A DNA stretch of 60,378 nucleotides from Rahnella victoriana (GCF_004330295.1 NZ_SJOJ01000034.1:1-60378); one strand, 5' to 3'; counted from the first letter of the stretch, positions 1 through 8,925 are shown. Numbers and translations are program-made. The notes: a model not told the origin generated them from the sequence alone.

Positions 1-25
1 TTCACGGCCTGTTCAATACCTTTTT

Positions 26-676
26 TTAACACATGTTTTTCAACATCAGGAACAGTTCGGAATCGGTTTTCACACCCAGTTTGCGCATCGCATTGCATTT
101 GTGCGCACTGATTGTTTTTATGCTCAGTTGCTTAGCTTGCGCAATTTCACGCAGGTCCATGCCGTTAAACAGATGTCGCAGCACCTCCGTTTCGCTTCGC
201 GTGATCCGTGCAGAAGCCTGAATGTTTTGCTCAGTCAGACGCACCAGGTCGCAACAGATCCGCGGGCTTAAGACGCGCTTTCGGGCAAATGCCTGTCTGA
301 AATAATCCTCGGTGTCGCGCAGCGATTCACCGCGTGCAATCAGACTGATATTGCGCTGGTTGACCAGCTTTCGCAGTTCGTTGCCATTATGGCAAAGCGT
401 ATAAACCACCATATTCAGACGGGGAAATTGCTCACTGAGATTTAGCAGAATATCCAGCCCCTGGTGCAGGTTTTCCTGGGCGCTTTGCAGGTCTGTCACC
501 AGAATATCCACGGACTGATACATCAGGGCTTCTGAGATTTTCTCCAGACATGTTTCTTTCACGCGGATATCGCAGCCGCTGTCAATGGACGTAATCAGTG
601 ATGACAGTCCGGAGAGCGTCAGCGGCTGGCTGTCCATCAGCGCCACAGCGCGGGTCGATGTATGAGTATGATGCAT
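26..676 (-). CDS. LuxR-family response-regulator-like transcription factor (fimbria-linked, distal copy)
   Basis: 216 aa. The N-terminal half looks like a CheY-type receiver, with an acidic residue near D15 and a possible phosphoacceptor D62 in LVTDL. The C-terminal half has the LuxR/FixJ helix-turn-helix (about residues 150-210), including TRSETEVLRHLFNGMDLREI and KTISAHKCNAMRKLG. It resembles the RcsB/FimZ/BvgA architecture, but no sensor kinase gene is nearby, so phosphorylation is uncertain. It is the last gene of a minus-strand run below a fimbrial operon and beside a related regulator (752-1465). An AAGGAG lies about 10 nt before the ATG. Control of the neighbouring fimbriae is inferred from position only. 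Confidence 0.85.
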   Translation of the reverse strand: MHHTHTSTRAVALMDSQPLTLSGLSSLITSIDSGCDIRVKETCLEKISEALMYQSVDILVTDLQSAQENLHQGLDILLNLSEQFPRLNMVVYTLCHNGNELRKLVNQRNISLIARGESLRDTEDYFRQAFARKRVLSPRICCDLVRLTEQNIQASARITRSETEVLRHLFNGMDLREIAQAKQLSIKTISAHKCNAMRKLGVKTDSELFLMLKNMC

Positions 677-751
677 AACTCTCTTGCTCCTTGCTGCCGG
701 GCTTCATTTCCCGGCACCGTTCCATTTGAGGATGTCCTATTGCCACCGGAA

Positions 752-1465
752 TTAATGGCTGGCAGCCGGACCAATCTTCGCCATCCATGAGCCCTGGGCA
801 AAAAGTTCACTGTCATTGTGAAAACCCAGTTTCATCATCGCATTGCGCTTATGCGTGCTCACTGTGCGGATATCGCGATGCAGCGTCTGTGCGACGCTGG
901 AAACGCTCATGCCCGAGAAAAGACAGGTCAGCACCTCGAGTTCACGGGCGGTGAGTGCCGGGTTTTTCATCGCGGGGGTCGTCACCAGCCTCTTGGCTTT
1001 CGGGCTCAGCCACTGGCGCCCGCCGGCCATCACGTCAAAAACACATTGCACCAGCGCCAGCTCCGGCTCGTGTTTAAGTAACACACCGTTGGCCGGAGAA
1101 GACGCCAGCAGTTCCAGCACGCGGTGGTCGCTGAAATCAGTGCAGATGATAATTTTCATCTGCGGATGTGAATCTTGCAGATGGGCCAGCAAGCGCAGGC
1201 CATCAAGCACCGATTCCTTTTCGCCGCAAATGTCCATGATAAGCAGTGCCGGTAGCGAGCGGGCGATGGCCGCCTGAATACCTGCAAGGCGCTGTACATA
1301 ATTGACGGATTTTGTGATGCCGCAGGAAGCGGTCAGTACACGCTTCATGCCCAGAGCAGTAACGGGACAAGCGTCCATAATCAGTACGCCTTCCGCCGGT
1401 AAATTTGGGCGGAAAGCGTCACGGGCAACATGACCCGGCGTGAGGTTGTCGACACTGTTCATCAT
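752..1465 (-). CDS. LuxR-family response-regulator-like transcription factor (fimbria-linked, proximal copy)
   Basis: 237 aa. Receiver-like N-terminal domain (about 25-145) with D31 in LIMDACP and candidate phosphoacceptor D78 in LLIMDICG. The LuxR-type HTH at about 165-225 includes LTARELEVLTCLFSGMSV and RTVSTHKRNAMMKLG. It is a paralogue of the next gene downstream and has the same layout; both end in an NDSELF/TDSELF-like tail. Two ATGs occur in a row. An AAGGAAG sits 4 nt before the first and 7 nt before the second, so the second may be used. A role in fimbrial regulation is inferred from the adjacent fimbrial operon. Confidence 0.85.
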   Translation of the reverse strand: MMNSVDNLTPGHVARDAFRPNLPAEGVLIMDACPVTALGMKRVLTASCGITKSVNYVQRLAGIQAAIARSLPALLIMDICGEKESVLDGLRLLAHLQDSHPQMKIIICTDFSDHRVLELLASSPANGVLLKHEPELALVQCVFDVMAGGRQWLSPKAKRLVTTPAMKNPALTARELEVLTCLFSGMSVSSVAQTLHRDIRTVSTHKRNAMMKLGFHNDSELFAQGSWMAKIGPAASH

Positions 1466-1582
1466 AGCTTCCTTGTTTTCTCAGTCACATTCCCGACAGG
1501 GACATAATCCTGTACAAAATCCTTACGTTCTTTATTGATGGTGCTTACTGATTTCCCTCAGTTGCTGAGCGTGCAAATGGGC

Positions 1583-2137
1583 TTACTGGTAGGTAAACGT
1601 GACTTGTACGCTGCCGACAATCGTCCCCGGCGTCACCTTCCCCTGCGCGCTGTACGCCCGGGCGCGCAGATCAAACGTGGTACTGCGGGTGGCGGTATCA
1701 ATGTTCTGAACTTTATACCCCGCGTTTCCCAGTGCGGTACCGTCGCTGCTTTGCAGCTGAATTTGCACCTGCGTGGCGCTGCCGGTGTTGGCATACATGT
1801 CGCTTTCAGCCTCATCCGGTGTCCCGTTCACGGTCATGGTGGCTTCGGAGGTCGATGCCGGACACGCCGTCAGCGCAATCGAAAAAGGTTTCCAGTCTGA
1901 TGATGACCCGGCCTCAGCCATCGACGAGGCCAGAATCTTCTGCCCCAGATCCACATTCATTCCGCCGGAAGGCAGACTGACCGTGCACGGCGACGCTTTA
2001 ATATTGCCGGTGATATTCAGTACGGTGTCCGCGCTGACCGGTTGCCACAGCGTGCTGGCCGTCAGCCCCAGTCCAAGCGCCAGAAACAGCGCCGGTGCTT
2101 TTCCTTTAGTTATTACAAATGCCGCTAAGCTTTTCAT
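1583..2137 (-). CDS. Minor fimbrial subunit (type 1-like pilin domain)
   Basis: 184 aa secreted pilin-like protein. A signal peptide runs to about residue 36 (hydrophobic FLALGLGLTAS, cleavage after VSA). The mature part begins with the fimbrial pattern NITGNIKASPCTV. It contains the usual disulfide cysteine pair and ends VTFTYQ, the penultimate-tyrosine pattern read as the donor or chaperone-recognition strand. It is the last structural gene of the operon, downstream of the adhesin. It is probably a minor or adaptor pilin assembled by the chaperone and usher encoded upstream. Confidence 0.85.
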   Translation of the reverse strand: MKSLAAFVITKGKAPALFLALGLGLTASTLWQPVSADTVLNITGNIKASPCTVSLPSGGMNVDLGQKILASSMAEAGSSSDWKPFSIALTACPASTSEATMTVNGTPDEAESDMYANTGSATQVQIQLQSSDGTALGNAGYKVQNIDTATRSTTFDLRARAYSAQGKVTPGTIVGSVQVTFTYQ

Positions 2138-2172
2138 CTTGGTGATATTCCCTTACCGGTCACGTTCCGGAA

Positions 2173-3267
2173 TTACTGTATTTCTGCGCGGATAGTCGCG
2201 GTGGCGGTGAAATCACCGGTGCCCGGCTCTTTACCACTGGTGTTAATCGGAAATAAGTTAATTTGCGACGTGCCCGCCTGAGTGGCGTAATCCATCGTCA
2301 GCGGTAAGCGGCCGCTGAGCGGTGCCACGGTTGCACCCGCGCTGTCCTGGATCCTGACGCCCACATCGGCGTTAGTGGTCGAGAGTGCGGTCGGATCATT
2401 GGCATCCGGCGTTCCCTGGAAAGAGAGACTGACATTGACGCCTTCGGAAATATTGGTGCAGGCCACGTTGAAATTGACGTTTTTCGGCGTGAAGTTTTTC
2501 GCCATCTGACCTTTGGTGGCGATATCGCCCGACATGATGTCGCCAAAGGGTACCGTGATCACACCCCCGCCATTGATAACGCACGACTGCGGCACCGTCA
2601 CTGTGCCGCTCATCCAGACGGTCGAGACAGGAACGGTCGACTGCGTGGTCGGATCAGACGCGATATACACATCCACGACTTTGGTCAGCGGAATGGTTTG
2701 TACACCGACAAAAGGCCGGCGGAAGTAGAGTGAAATGGTGCCGCGGGCGCCCGTGGCATAAGGATATCGGGCGCAGCTGGTGGCGGTATTCTGGTTACTG
2801 ACACTGGTAAACGGCGTCGATTTATAATCGCCAAATCCCCCGGCAATATAGACCTGACTGGCCACTGCCAGAAACTCGTTGATACTGTAATAATTCAGGT
2901 TACCGTCGTTGTACGCCAGCCCGGTATCCGGCACTTTTGCGGTCACGTAACCCCCGACATAGTCGCCGGTGCAGGAACAGGTCACATTGTAGTTACCGCT
3001 GAGGTTCCATTCATAGGCGTTGTTGACGATCTTTCCGGCCGTGTTTTGAGTCGGGTCGGTCAACAAATAAGTCATGTTGAACGTATAGGATTTTGTCCCA
3101 TCCGTCGGGGCACAGTCACTTGCCTGCACGTTGGCGCTCAGCATGCCACCGGCCAGCAACAGCCCGAACAATGCGCCCTTTTTACCCCCGGACACGCCGC
3201 GGAGAATGGGCTGGCGTGGAGAAGTCACGTGTGTGGTTAATTGATTCATACGATCGGTCATTTCCAT
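2173..3267 (-). CDS. Fimbrial tip adhesin (two-domain, FimH/MrkD-like layout)
   Basis: 364 aa, about twice the length of a pilin. The signal segment GALFGLLLAGGMLSANVQA is cleaved before about residue 50. A variable N-terminal lectin-like domain (about 50-225) contains a CSCTGDY cysteine pair. A C-terminal pilin domain (about 230-364) starts near VPQSCVINGGGVITVPFGDI and ends ATATIRAEIQ. This domain order and the position after the usher gene are typical of tip adhesins. Receptor specificity cannot be read from sequence. The start ATG has AAGG 6 nt upstream and lies 8 nt after the usher stop. Confidence 0.85.
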   Translation of the reverse strand: MEMTDRMNQLTTHVTSPRQPILRGVSGGKKGALFGLLLAGGMLSANVQASDCAPTDGTKSYTFNMTYLLTDPTQNTAGKIVNNAYEWNLSGNYNVTCSCTGDYVGGYVTAKVPDTGLAYNDGNLNYYSINEFLAVASQVYIAGGFGDYKSTPFTSVSNQNTATSCARYPYATGARGTISLYFRRPFVGVQTIPLTKVVDVYIASDPTTQSTVPVSTVWMSGTVTVPQSCVINGGGVITVPFGDIMSGDIATKGQMAKNFTPKNVNFNVACTNISEGVNVSLSFQGTPDANDPTALSTTNADVGVRIQDSAGATVAPLSGRLPLTMDYATQAGTSQINLFPINTSGKEPGTGDFTATATIRAEIQ

Positions 3268-3275
3268 GTTCCGCC

Positions 3276-5834
3276 TTACCGGCAGTCTCCGTTAATAAGT
3301 TGAATACCCGACGTGGCCGGTTGTTCAGGCAGGCGATAGTTCACCTGACAGGACTGCGCCGCTGAATTACCCCATTTCACTGTCAGCGTGCCGCTGTCGG
3401 ACATACCTGACAGATAAACCTGGCCGCCGTCGCCGACAATGCTGCTGTTTTCCTTGTCCCCGTTGTTCACCCCTGCGGTAGCACCAAAGGGCACCGGCTC
3501 GCCATTGGCGCGGGTCAGTGTCATCAGCACACGCTGGCCGATGTTCGGATCAAAGTCCGCACGCACCACCGCGCCACGTGTCGGGATCACCGTGGTGCTG
3601 GTCAGCGTCATATCGACATTGTCCGGCAAGGTTGAGGTATCCAGGGAAATCTGGTTACGCCGGTACGCCGTGGCGTAAGGCACCACCGCATAGCCACGCC
3701 AGTCGGTTTTAACCCCGGTATTGCTGGTGATGCTGACATCGTCCGCGCCCGGCGCTTTCACCAGCACCACCGTTTCACTCAGCGGTTGCGAGAAGGTCAC
3801 GCCATTTTCATGCAGCAAAATGCCGCCCTGCAGACCGTAATCCATACGGCGCTGGCTGCGGTCATAGCCGTAACCAGCATTCACTTCGCCGTAGCCACCT
3901 TTATAGTCGGCGCTGGCATAGCCGTTCGCACCCTGCCCCTGCGTGGTGTAACCCTGACTGATGTTGTAATTCAAATTGTCATCACGCAGTGCCGTGCCGC
4001 TCAGCCCGACGTTATGCGAGGTATTGCCATTTTTACTGCTGTTGAGGTTATAGGTGGCGTAACTGCCCGGCAGCCATTTGCTCAACGGCACGCTGACGTT
4101 AAAAGCCACAATCTGATCGGTGTAATAGGTCCGGTTGCCGTTGCTGTCCGTGCCATTGCGGTTATAGGTGTAGTTAACCCCCCAGGAAATGCCGTCCCAG
4201 GTGTTGTTGTAGCCCACGCTGCCTGATTGGGTTGACCGGTTGTTATTCCAGTATTCTTCTTTCACCAGACTCAGGGAAAGCGCACCGCCCTTTTCCCACA
4301 AGTTCTGGCTCAGGGTCAGTTCAGCGCGGCTTTTTTTATGATCGCTGTAATACCCGCTGCCGCCGGAGTAGCTTTCCAGCGCTTCCTGCAAGGTGTAAAA
4401 CCCGGCCGTGGAATAGCGGTAGCTGGCCAGGCTGAAGTTGGTGCCTGATTCGACAAAGCTTTTGCCATAACGCAGCCGGTAAGACTGACCGCTGTCTTTT
4501 GGCGCATCTTCCTGTTTAGTCCAGGCCTGCGTCACGTCAGCGGACAGCGCACCGATGCTGCCGAGGTTTTGACCCAGCCCCATCGCCACTGACTGGTATT
4601 TGCTGGCCGCCTGCAAGCCGCCGTACACCGTCGCACCATGCGATAAACCATAAATTGCGGTGCCCTGTGTGAACGGCGTCTTTTCGACGTTATCGTTATA
4701 CGAGCGGTACTGACCGCTGGTGAAGCTGTATTTCAGATGTCCTTCGCGCTGAAGCACCGGCACCGACGCGAAAGGCACCACCATATTTCGCTCACTGCCA
4801 TCGGCTTCTTTGATCGTCACATTCAGGTCGCCACTGCCTGCTGTCGGATAGAGGTCAGAAATAGCGAACGGCCCGGCAGGCACGTAACTCTGGTAGATGA
4901 CATAGCCGTTCTGGCGGATGGTCACCTGCGCATTACTGTTGGCAATGCCACGCACCACCGGCGAATAGCCTTTCATGCTGTCCGGCAACATGTCGTCGTC
5001 GGAGGCCAGCTGTAAACCGCGAAACGGGACGGTATCGAACACTTCGGTCGGCGAGTTACTGTCGCCCAACGTCAGCTGGCTCCGCAGCATCTGAATGTCA
5101 CGTTGCAAATAGGTGTTGATGGAATCCCAGTGGTCAGTGCCTTTGCTGTCGCGGTTCCAGGTGGAATAGTTACGCAAACGCCAGACACCCAGATTCGCCC
5201 CTGAACGCAGGTTCAGGTAATAGGTATTGCTGTTTCGCGTGTCGTTTTCCCGAGCTTCGGTGTTCGCGCCGCTGAAGCTGTAGTTCATCAGCAAAGCCGG
5301 AATGCCCGGATCCCATTTGTCCGGAGACACGTAACCGCGCGCCTGCGAATTCAGCGCCGCCTGGGGAATGCTCAGATCCAGCCGTTGCTGATCGAAGCGG
5401 AAAGCCGCAGAAGACTGCGCTATCGCACCGGTGAAATTGGCACACTCGTCTGTCGCCTGGATGCCGGGGAACATGCCAATCTTCACGCCCATATCCCGCA
5501 GCAGTTCGCCGCTCAGGCAGGGTTGCAGGCTTTGCTTACCCGCCGCATCCGTCGTAAGGGTAAATTTTACGTCGCGGGTATCGACCTCTGATCCATTCAG
5601 ATAAATATCAACACGATAAGTGCCTGGCGGCTGTAAATCCCCGTCTTCGAAAATCGACAGATCGGCATTACCCTGTGCAGGATTATCGATTTCCAGTAAG
5701 GCCGGGTTGAAATATTCCGCTGCGCTGGCCAGATGTGTTCCGCCCGTTAACATGGCTATCTGGCACGACACCAGCCAGGCAAGCCGGGAACGCGTAAAGC
5801 CGGTCGAATTATGACTTTTCGTTTTGTTCTTCAT
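3276..5834 (-). CDS. Outer-membrane fimbrial usher (FimD/PapC family)
   Basis: 852 aa from the ATG at 5834, which has GGA 9 nt upstream; an in-frame ATG 21 nt further upstream lacks a site. Signal peptide to about residue 40 (ending HLASA). The N-terminal domain begins AEYFNPALLEID, the usual usher opening. A long beta-barrel region carries FRGLQLASDDDMLPDSM and GYSPVVRGIA. The plug and C-terminal domains end with the cysteine pair near CQVNYRLPEQ and INGDCR. It secretes and orders the pilin subunits across the outer membrane. Full length for the family, no breaks. Confidence 0.95.
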   Translation of the reverse strand: MKNKTKSHNSTGFTRSRLAWLVSCQIAMLTGGTHLASAAEYFNPALLEIDNPAQGNADLSIFEDGDLQPPGTYRVDIYLNGSEVDTRDVKFTLTTDAAGKQSLQPCLSGELLRDMGVKIGMFPGIQATDECANFTGAIAQSSAAFRFDQQRLDLSIPQAALNSQARGYVSPDKWDPGIPALLMNYSFSGANTEARENDTRNSNTYYLNLRSGANLGVWRLRNYSTWNRDSKGTDHWDSINTYLQRDIQMLRSQLTLGDSNSPTEVFDTVPFRGLQLASDDDMLPDSMKGYSPVVRGIANSNAQVTIRQNGYVIYQSYVPAGPFAISDLYPTAGSGDLNVTIKEADGSERNMVVPFASVPVLQREGHLKYSFTSGQYRSYNDNVEKTPFTQGTAIYGLSHGATVYGGLQAASKYQSVAMGLGQNLGSIGALSADVTQAWTKQEDAPKDSGQSYRLRYGKSFVESGTNFSLASYRYSTAGFYTLQEALESYSGGSGYYSDHKKSRAELTLSQNLWEKGGALSLSLVKEEYWNNNRSTQSGSVGYNNTWDGISWGVNYTYNRNGTDSNGNRTYYTDQIVAFNVSVPLSKWLPGSYATYNLNSSKNGNTSHNVGLSGTALRDDNLNYNISQGYTTQGQGANGYASADYKGGYGEVNAGYGYDRSQRRMDYGLQGGILLHENGVTFSQPLSETVVLVKAPGADDVSITSNTGVKTDWRGYAVVPYATAYRRNQISLDTSTLPDNVDMTLTSTTVIPTRGAVVRADFDPNIGQRVLMTLTRANGEPVPFGATAGVNNGDKENSSIVGDGGQVYLSGMSDSGTLTVKWGNSAAQSCQVNYRLPEQPATSGIQLINGDCR

Positions 5835-5935
5835 TGTGTTAATTCCATGTTGCAACGCAGCCAGAATTTCTGGCGCTTCTCCCTCGCCTTCCTTGTTTAC
5901 CGCCGTGACAGACTTCTGCTGGTTATGAATTCAGG

Positions 5936-6622
5936 TCAGAGACTGGCAATAAAAGGTGTGCTGGTGCCGCCGTAATCATTGATGAATTGCCAGCTCAATG
6001 AGCCGCCGGTGACGCCGGACGGTAAGTCAAAACTGGCGTCAGACTGCGGTGCGACCATGGTGACGTTCTTCATCGCGCTGCCATTGATTTTCACGTTGAA
6101 GAATGTGATGTAATGCGCTGACGGATTGGTCACCTGAATGTGGTTACCGGTGCGTTTCCATGTCAGCGTTTTAGCGGACTCGTCCAGGGTACTTTTCACG
6201 CCAGACGGGCGAAAAATCAGCTTAATGCGCGTCTTCACGGCAATCTGCAGGGTGTTTTCCCGCTTCTCAGCGGAAGGAATCGATTTGATGTTCAGCCAGT
6301 ACAGCGACTCTTTGGTCTCAGGCAAATCACCGCCCGCACGCACAACGCGCAGAATGTTTTGCTGATTACCGTCAAGGCGGAATAAAGGTGGCGTCACGAT
6401 AAACGGCGCTTTGTCTGCCGGTGCTGTTTTGCCGTTTTCATCGCCATCCACCCAGGACTGGATCAGATACGGCGTTTTATCGGGGTTACTGATATTGATG
6501 GAGGATTCTTTCTTGCCGCCGTCATAGATGAGACGCGTGCCGCCGACCACGACACCCGCTTGTGCGGCCATGCCAAAGGTCATTAATAATGCTGCCACCG
6601 CTGTAGCGCGCCATGTTTTCAT
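5936..6622 (-). CDS. Periplasmic fimbrial chaperone (PapD/FimC family)
   Basis: 228 aa from the ATG at 6622 with AGGA 5 nt upstream. Signal peptide about 1-22 (TAVAALLMTFGMAAQA). Two immunoglobulin-like domains follow. The first carries GGTRLIYDGGKKESSINISN and the conserved stretch PLFRLDGNQQNILRV, the subunit-binding G1 strand region. The second includes YWLNIKSIPS and IKLIFRP. It delivers pilin subunits to the usher by donor-strand complementation. It lies between the major pilin and the usher, as in type 1 operons. Confidence 0.95.
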   Translation of the reverse strand: MKTWRATAVAALLMTFGMAAQAGVVVGGTRLIYDGGKKESSINISNPDKTPYLIQSWVDGDENGKTAPADKAPFIVTPPLFRLDGNQQNILRVVRAGGDLPETKESLYWLNIKSIPSAEKRENTLQIAVKTRIKLIFRPSGVKSTLDESAKTLTWKRTGNHIQVTNPSAHYITFFNVKINGSAMKNVTMVAPQSDASFDLPSGVTGGSLSWQFINDYGGTSTPFIASL

Positions 6623-6652
6623 GGTGTTCCTGCCTGTCTTAACCATTCAAAT

Positions 6653-6680
6653 AGACCAGGGGGATACACTCCCCTGGTCT
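6653..6680 (-). terminator. Intercistronic hairpin between major pilin and chaperone
   Basis: AGACCAGGGG (6653-6662) and CCCCTGGTCT (6671-6680) form a 10-bp perfect stem with an 8-nt loop. The minus strand continues with only a short TATTT. It looks like a partial terminator or RNA-stabilising hairpin that would keep the major pilin message in excess over downstream genes, an arrangement common in fimbrial operons. The function is inferred. Confidence 0.6.
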
Positions 6681-6711
6681 GACTTAATTCAACTGAAGCG
6701 AATCAAAAGGC

Positions 6712-7233
6712 TTATTGATAAACCACGGTGAACTGAGTCACGCCGTTTGCATCACCCACGGTGACAGCGTCAGTCAGGGAGATGTAACGGGCGCTGAAGT
6801 CCAGGTTGTTAGGACCAGTGCTGACCAGCGGATAAACAGAGGAGTCTTCGTACAACGGAACCACTTTGTTCTGGTTGTCAGAAATCTGAATACCCACGCC
6901 TGAGGCAGTGCTGTCACCGGCAGTCAGTGCCAGCACGGTGTTGTCACCAGAAACCTGAGTACCGTCGAAACGCACGGTCGCACCGGTCACGGTGTCAGGG
7001 CAGTCGGTCAGAACTAAAGTGAATTTTTTGGCAGCGGCCAGTGAACCCGCCACAGGGAACGCGGTACGGGCGATATTACCCAGGAAGACATCCTGGTTTT
7101 GAGAAGCAGTATCGATCGTACAAGCCGCATCTGTGATAGTGCCGGTAAAGTTAACGGCGCCATCTGCTGCAAAAGCAGAAGAAGCGAATACAGAAGACGC
7201 GATCAGGGCAACAGCAAGAAGATTCTTTTTCAC
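6712..7233 (-). CDS. fimA: Major fimbrial subunit (type 1-like pilin)
   Basis: 173 aa from a GTG at 7233, chosen because AGGA lies 8 nt upstream; longer upstream starts lack a site and would spoil the signal peptide. Signal sequence MKKNLLAVALIASSVFASSA, mature start near ADGAVNFTGTI. Cysteines in DAACTIDT and LTDCPDT form the canonical pilin disulfide. The C-terminus QFTVVYQ has the penultimate tyrosine used in chaperone recognition. It is the first gene after the invertible element at 7386-7703, so its expression should be switched by inversion. The symbol reflects role, not proven orthology. Confidence 0.9.
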   Translation of the reverse strand: MKKNLLAVALIASSVFASSAFAADGAVNFTGTITDAACTIDTASQNQDVFLGNIARTAFPVAGSLAAAKKFTLVLTDCPDTVTGATVRFDGTQVSGDNTVLALTAGDSTASGVGIQISDNQNKVVPLYEDSSVYPLVSTGPNNLDFSARYISLTDAVTVGDANGVTQFTVVYQ

Positions 7234-7385
7234 GAAATTTTTCCTATTAACATAATGCACATCGAAACACCTTTCCCGGTGTCCGAATTAGTTTTGACAA
7301 AACCATCTGTCATTCCTTTATTTAGTTCATGAGGTTCCACCCCACTTAATAAGCCGCCGGACGGGTTTAACCCCGAAACCCAAAC

Positions 7386-7703
7386 GATTCATTTTGAACT
7401 AAAGTGACTCCTTTGGTTTATTATGCTAAATAGATGACATTGTGCGGAGTTTACTGCTTTTATATGAGAACTTTGTGAGATTTAACTAACGTATTGGCAG
7501 GCGGAGTGAGAATGACACGGGAAATCAAGGGAAGTGGATATAAGAAAAAACCGAGAGGCTTCTGGTGTGCTGAAATAACAAATAAATGTGTAAGCAACTG
7601 AATTTGATATGATTTTAATAAACTTCTGCGGAGGGGTGCATTCAGTATTGACAGAAATTTACCGGCTGATTAGAGTATGCTCCAATTTAGTTCAAAATGA
7701 CTC
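7386..7703. repeat. Fim-type invertible element (318 bp) bounded by 18-bp inverted repeats
   Basis: Left arm GATTCATTTTGAACTAAA (7386-7403) and right arm TTTAGTTCAAAATGACTC (7686-7703) are inverted repeats matching at 17 of 18 positions. They enclose 282 bp without a gene. The element lies between a FimB/FimE-type recombinase gene and the major pilin start, and its length is close to the 314-bp fimS switch of E. coli. A partial extra copy of the arm, TTTAGTTCATGAG, occurs outside at 7321-7333. The repeats are seen directly; inversion by the adjacent recombinase is inferred. Confidence 0.85.
7648..7676 (+). promoter_or_regulatory. Candidate pilin promoter inside the switch, in OFF orientation
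   Basis: TTGACA (7648-7653), a 17-nt spacer and TAGAGT (7671-7676) read rightward, away from the pilin gene, and end just inside the right repeat. Inversion of 7386-7703 would put it at about 7413-7441 on the minus strand, firing into the pilin leader, as in the E. coli fim switch. A weaker minus-strand candidate (TCCGCA, 17 nt, CATAAT near 7420-7450) already points at the pilin gene, so the OFF assignment is not certain. Confidence 0.6.
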
Positions 7704-7729
7704 CATTGAAACAATTAATTACAGGTTAA

Positions 7730-8278
7730 CTACCAGACTTCTTTAAATCTTTTGGCGTTACTCGCCGTATATAAAACCGTATTCTGAATATTACGATGAC
7801 CTAAATAGTCCTGAATTAAGCGGGTATCAATCCCTCTGTCTGCCAGCGCAAAACCACAGCCGTGTCTTAACATATGCGGATGGGCATTAATAGTCAGATT
7901 AGCGGCCTGACTATAATTTCTAATTAACCAGTAAATGCGCTGCCGTGATAATTTAGAACCACGGTTAGAAAGAAACAACCAGTCTGAATCTGCACCACGG
8001 TATTGCTTTCTTTTATTCATCCAGAGCATTAACGATTTCCTTTCCCGCATATAGAGAGGATGAACGGTAGAGAAGCCATTTTTTAACCGGTGGATATAGA
8101 TATTATTGCCTTCCATGTCGATATCCGAGAGCCGCCAGCTACTGATTTCGCTGACCCGGCAACCGTGGATAAAACACATCCAGATCAGGCAATAATCCCG
8201 TTCTGCGTGCCTTCCGCGCAACGTCGCCTCGAGCAGTTTCTCAACCTCAGACGGAGTCAGGTATTTACGATTTTTCAT
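7730..8278 (-). CDS. FimB/FimE-type tyrosine recombinase
   Basis: 182 aa, slightly shorter than FimB (200 aa) because it ends soon after the catalytic tyrosine. The tyrosine-recombinase residues are present: R41 (GCRVSE), H135 and R138 (HPHMLRHGCGFALA), H161 (YLGHRN) and Y170 (VLYTASN). Near-identical stretches to FimB as recalled include CFIHG, YIHRLKNGFST and GIDTRLIQDYLGHRNI. Its stop is 27 nt from the right inverted repeat, and it is transcribed toward the pilin gene, as fimE is in E. coli. It should invert 7386-7703. Only one recombinase is present, so it may act in both directions, but this is untested. Confidence 0.92.
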   Translation of the reverse strand: MKNRKYLTPSEVEKLLEATLRGRHAERDYCLIWMCFIHGCRVSEISSWRLSDIDMEGNNIYIHRLKNGFSTVHPLYMRERKSLMLWMNKRKQYRGADSDWLFLSNRGSKLSRQRIYWLIRNYSQAANLTINAHPHMLRHGCGFALADRGIDTRLIQDYLGHRNIQNTVLYTASNAKRFKEVW

Positions 8279-8925
8279 AGTGCCTCTTCATGTTCATGTC
8301 GTCCCGGATAAGTATTGATTTCAGTGGCACTCATCATTCAACACTTTCCGAAAATGGAATTAGTGATCGCCTGCTGCACAGCGGTTCATTAATTCGTCGT
8401 TTAATAACAGGGGTTTTAATAACCCTGTGTGTTTAAAGCCCTCCTTAAAGTGATGCCTGTAAAGTTAATTCACTCATTTTCAATATACGTCCTAAACCCA
8501 ACGTCATCAAATAAAATAAAAACCAACGCATTATGCTTATCAGCACTGACAATTAAGTTTATATCATATTCGCCACAACGGAGGCGTAATTTAAAATAAT
8601 TCACCCTTTTAAACTGTTGTGAATTATATTTAACCTGTCGCGACCGTGACAATCAGCAGGGCATTTTTTCGCGTTTACCCTTTAATACTCTCTCATTTTC
8701 GGTACTTCGGAGGCGTTTTATCCTGCCTGTGGCCGGAATTTTTTACAAGGAAATTTCTGAGGCTTTTTAAGCATTTTTATCGCGGGCGGGGAGTTTATTT
8801 CAGGGGAAAAGCAGAACATCCGAACGTTGTGCCAAATATACGGTGATCTGGTCGCCAAAAGTCGTTTTTATACCGGCTATGTTCGGGGACAGGCAAAGCA
8901 GGAAGAACCTGAGACAGTGCGAAAA
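8279..8925. other. 647-bp intergenic region with no convincing gene
   Basis: It lies between the recombinase start and the terminator of the next operon. Three short open frames (8470-8652, 8646-8846, 8795-8998) overlap on opposite strands and lack credible ribosome sites or family resemblance. The part around 8460-8640 is AT-rich. It probably holds the recombinase promoter and its regulatory sites, which I could not define. Confidence 0.5.
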
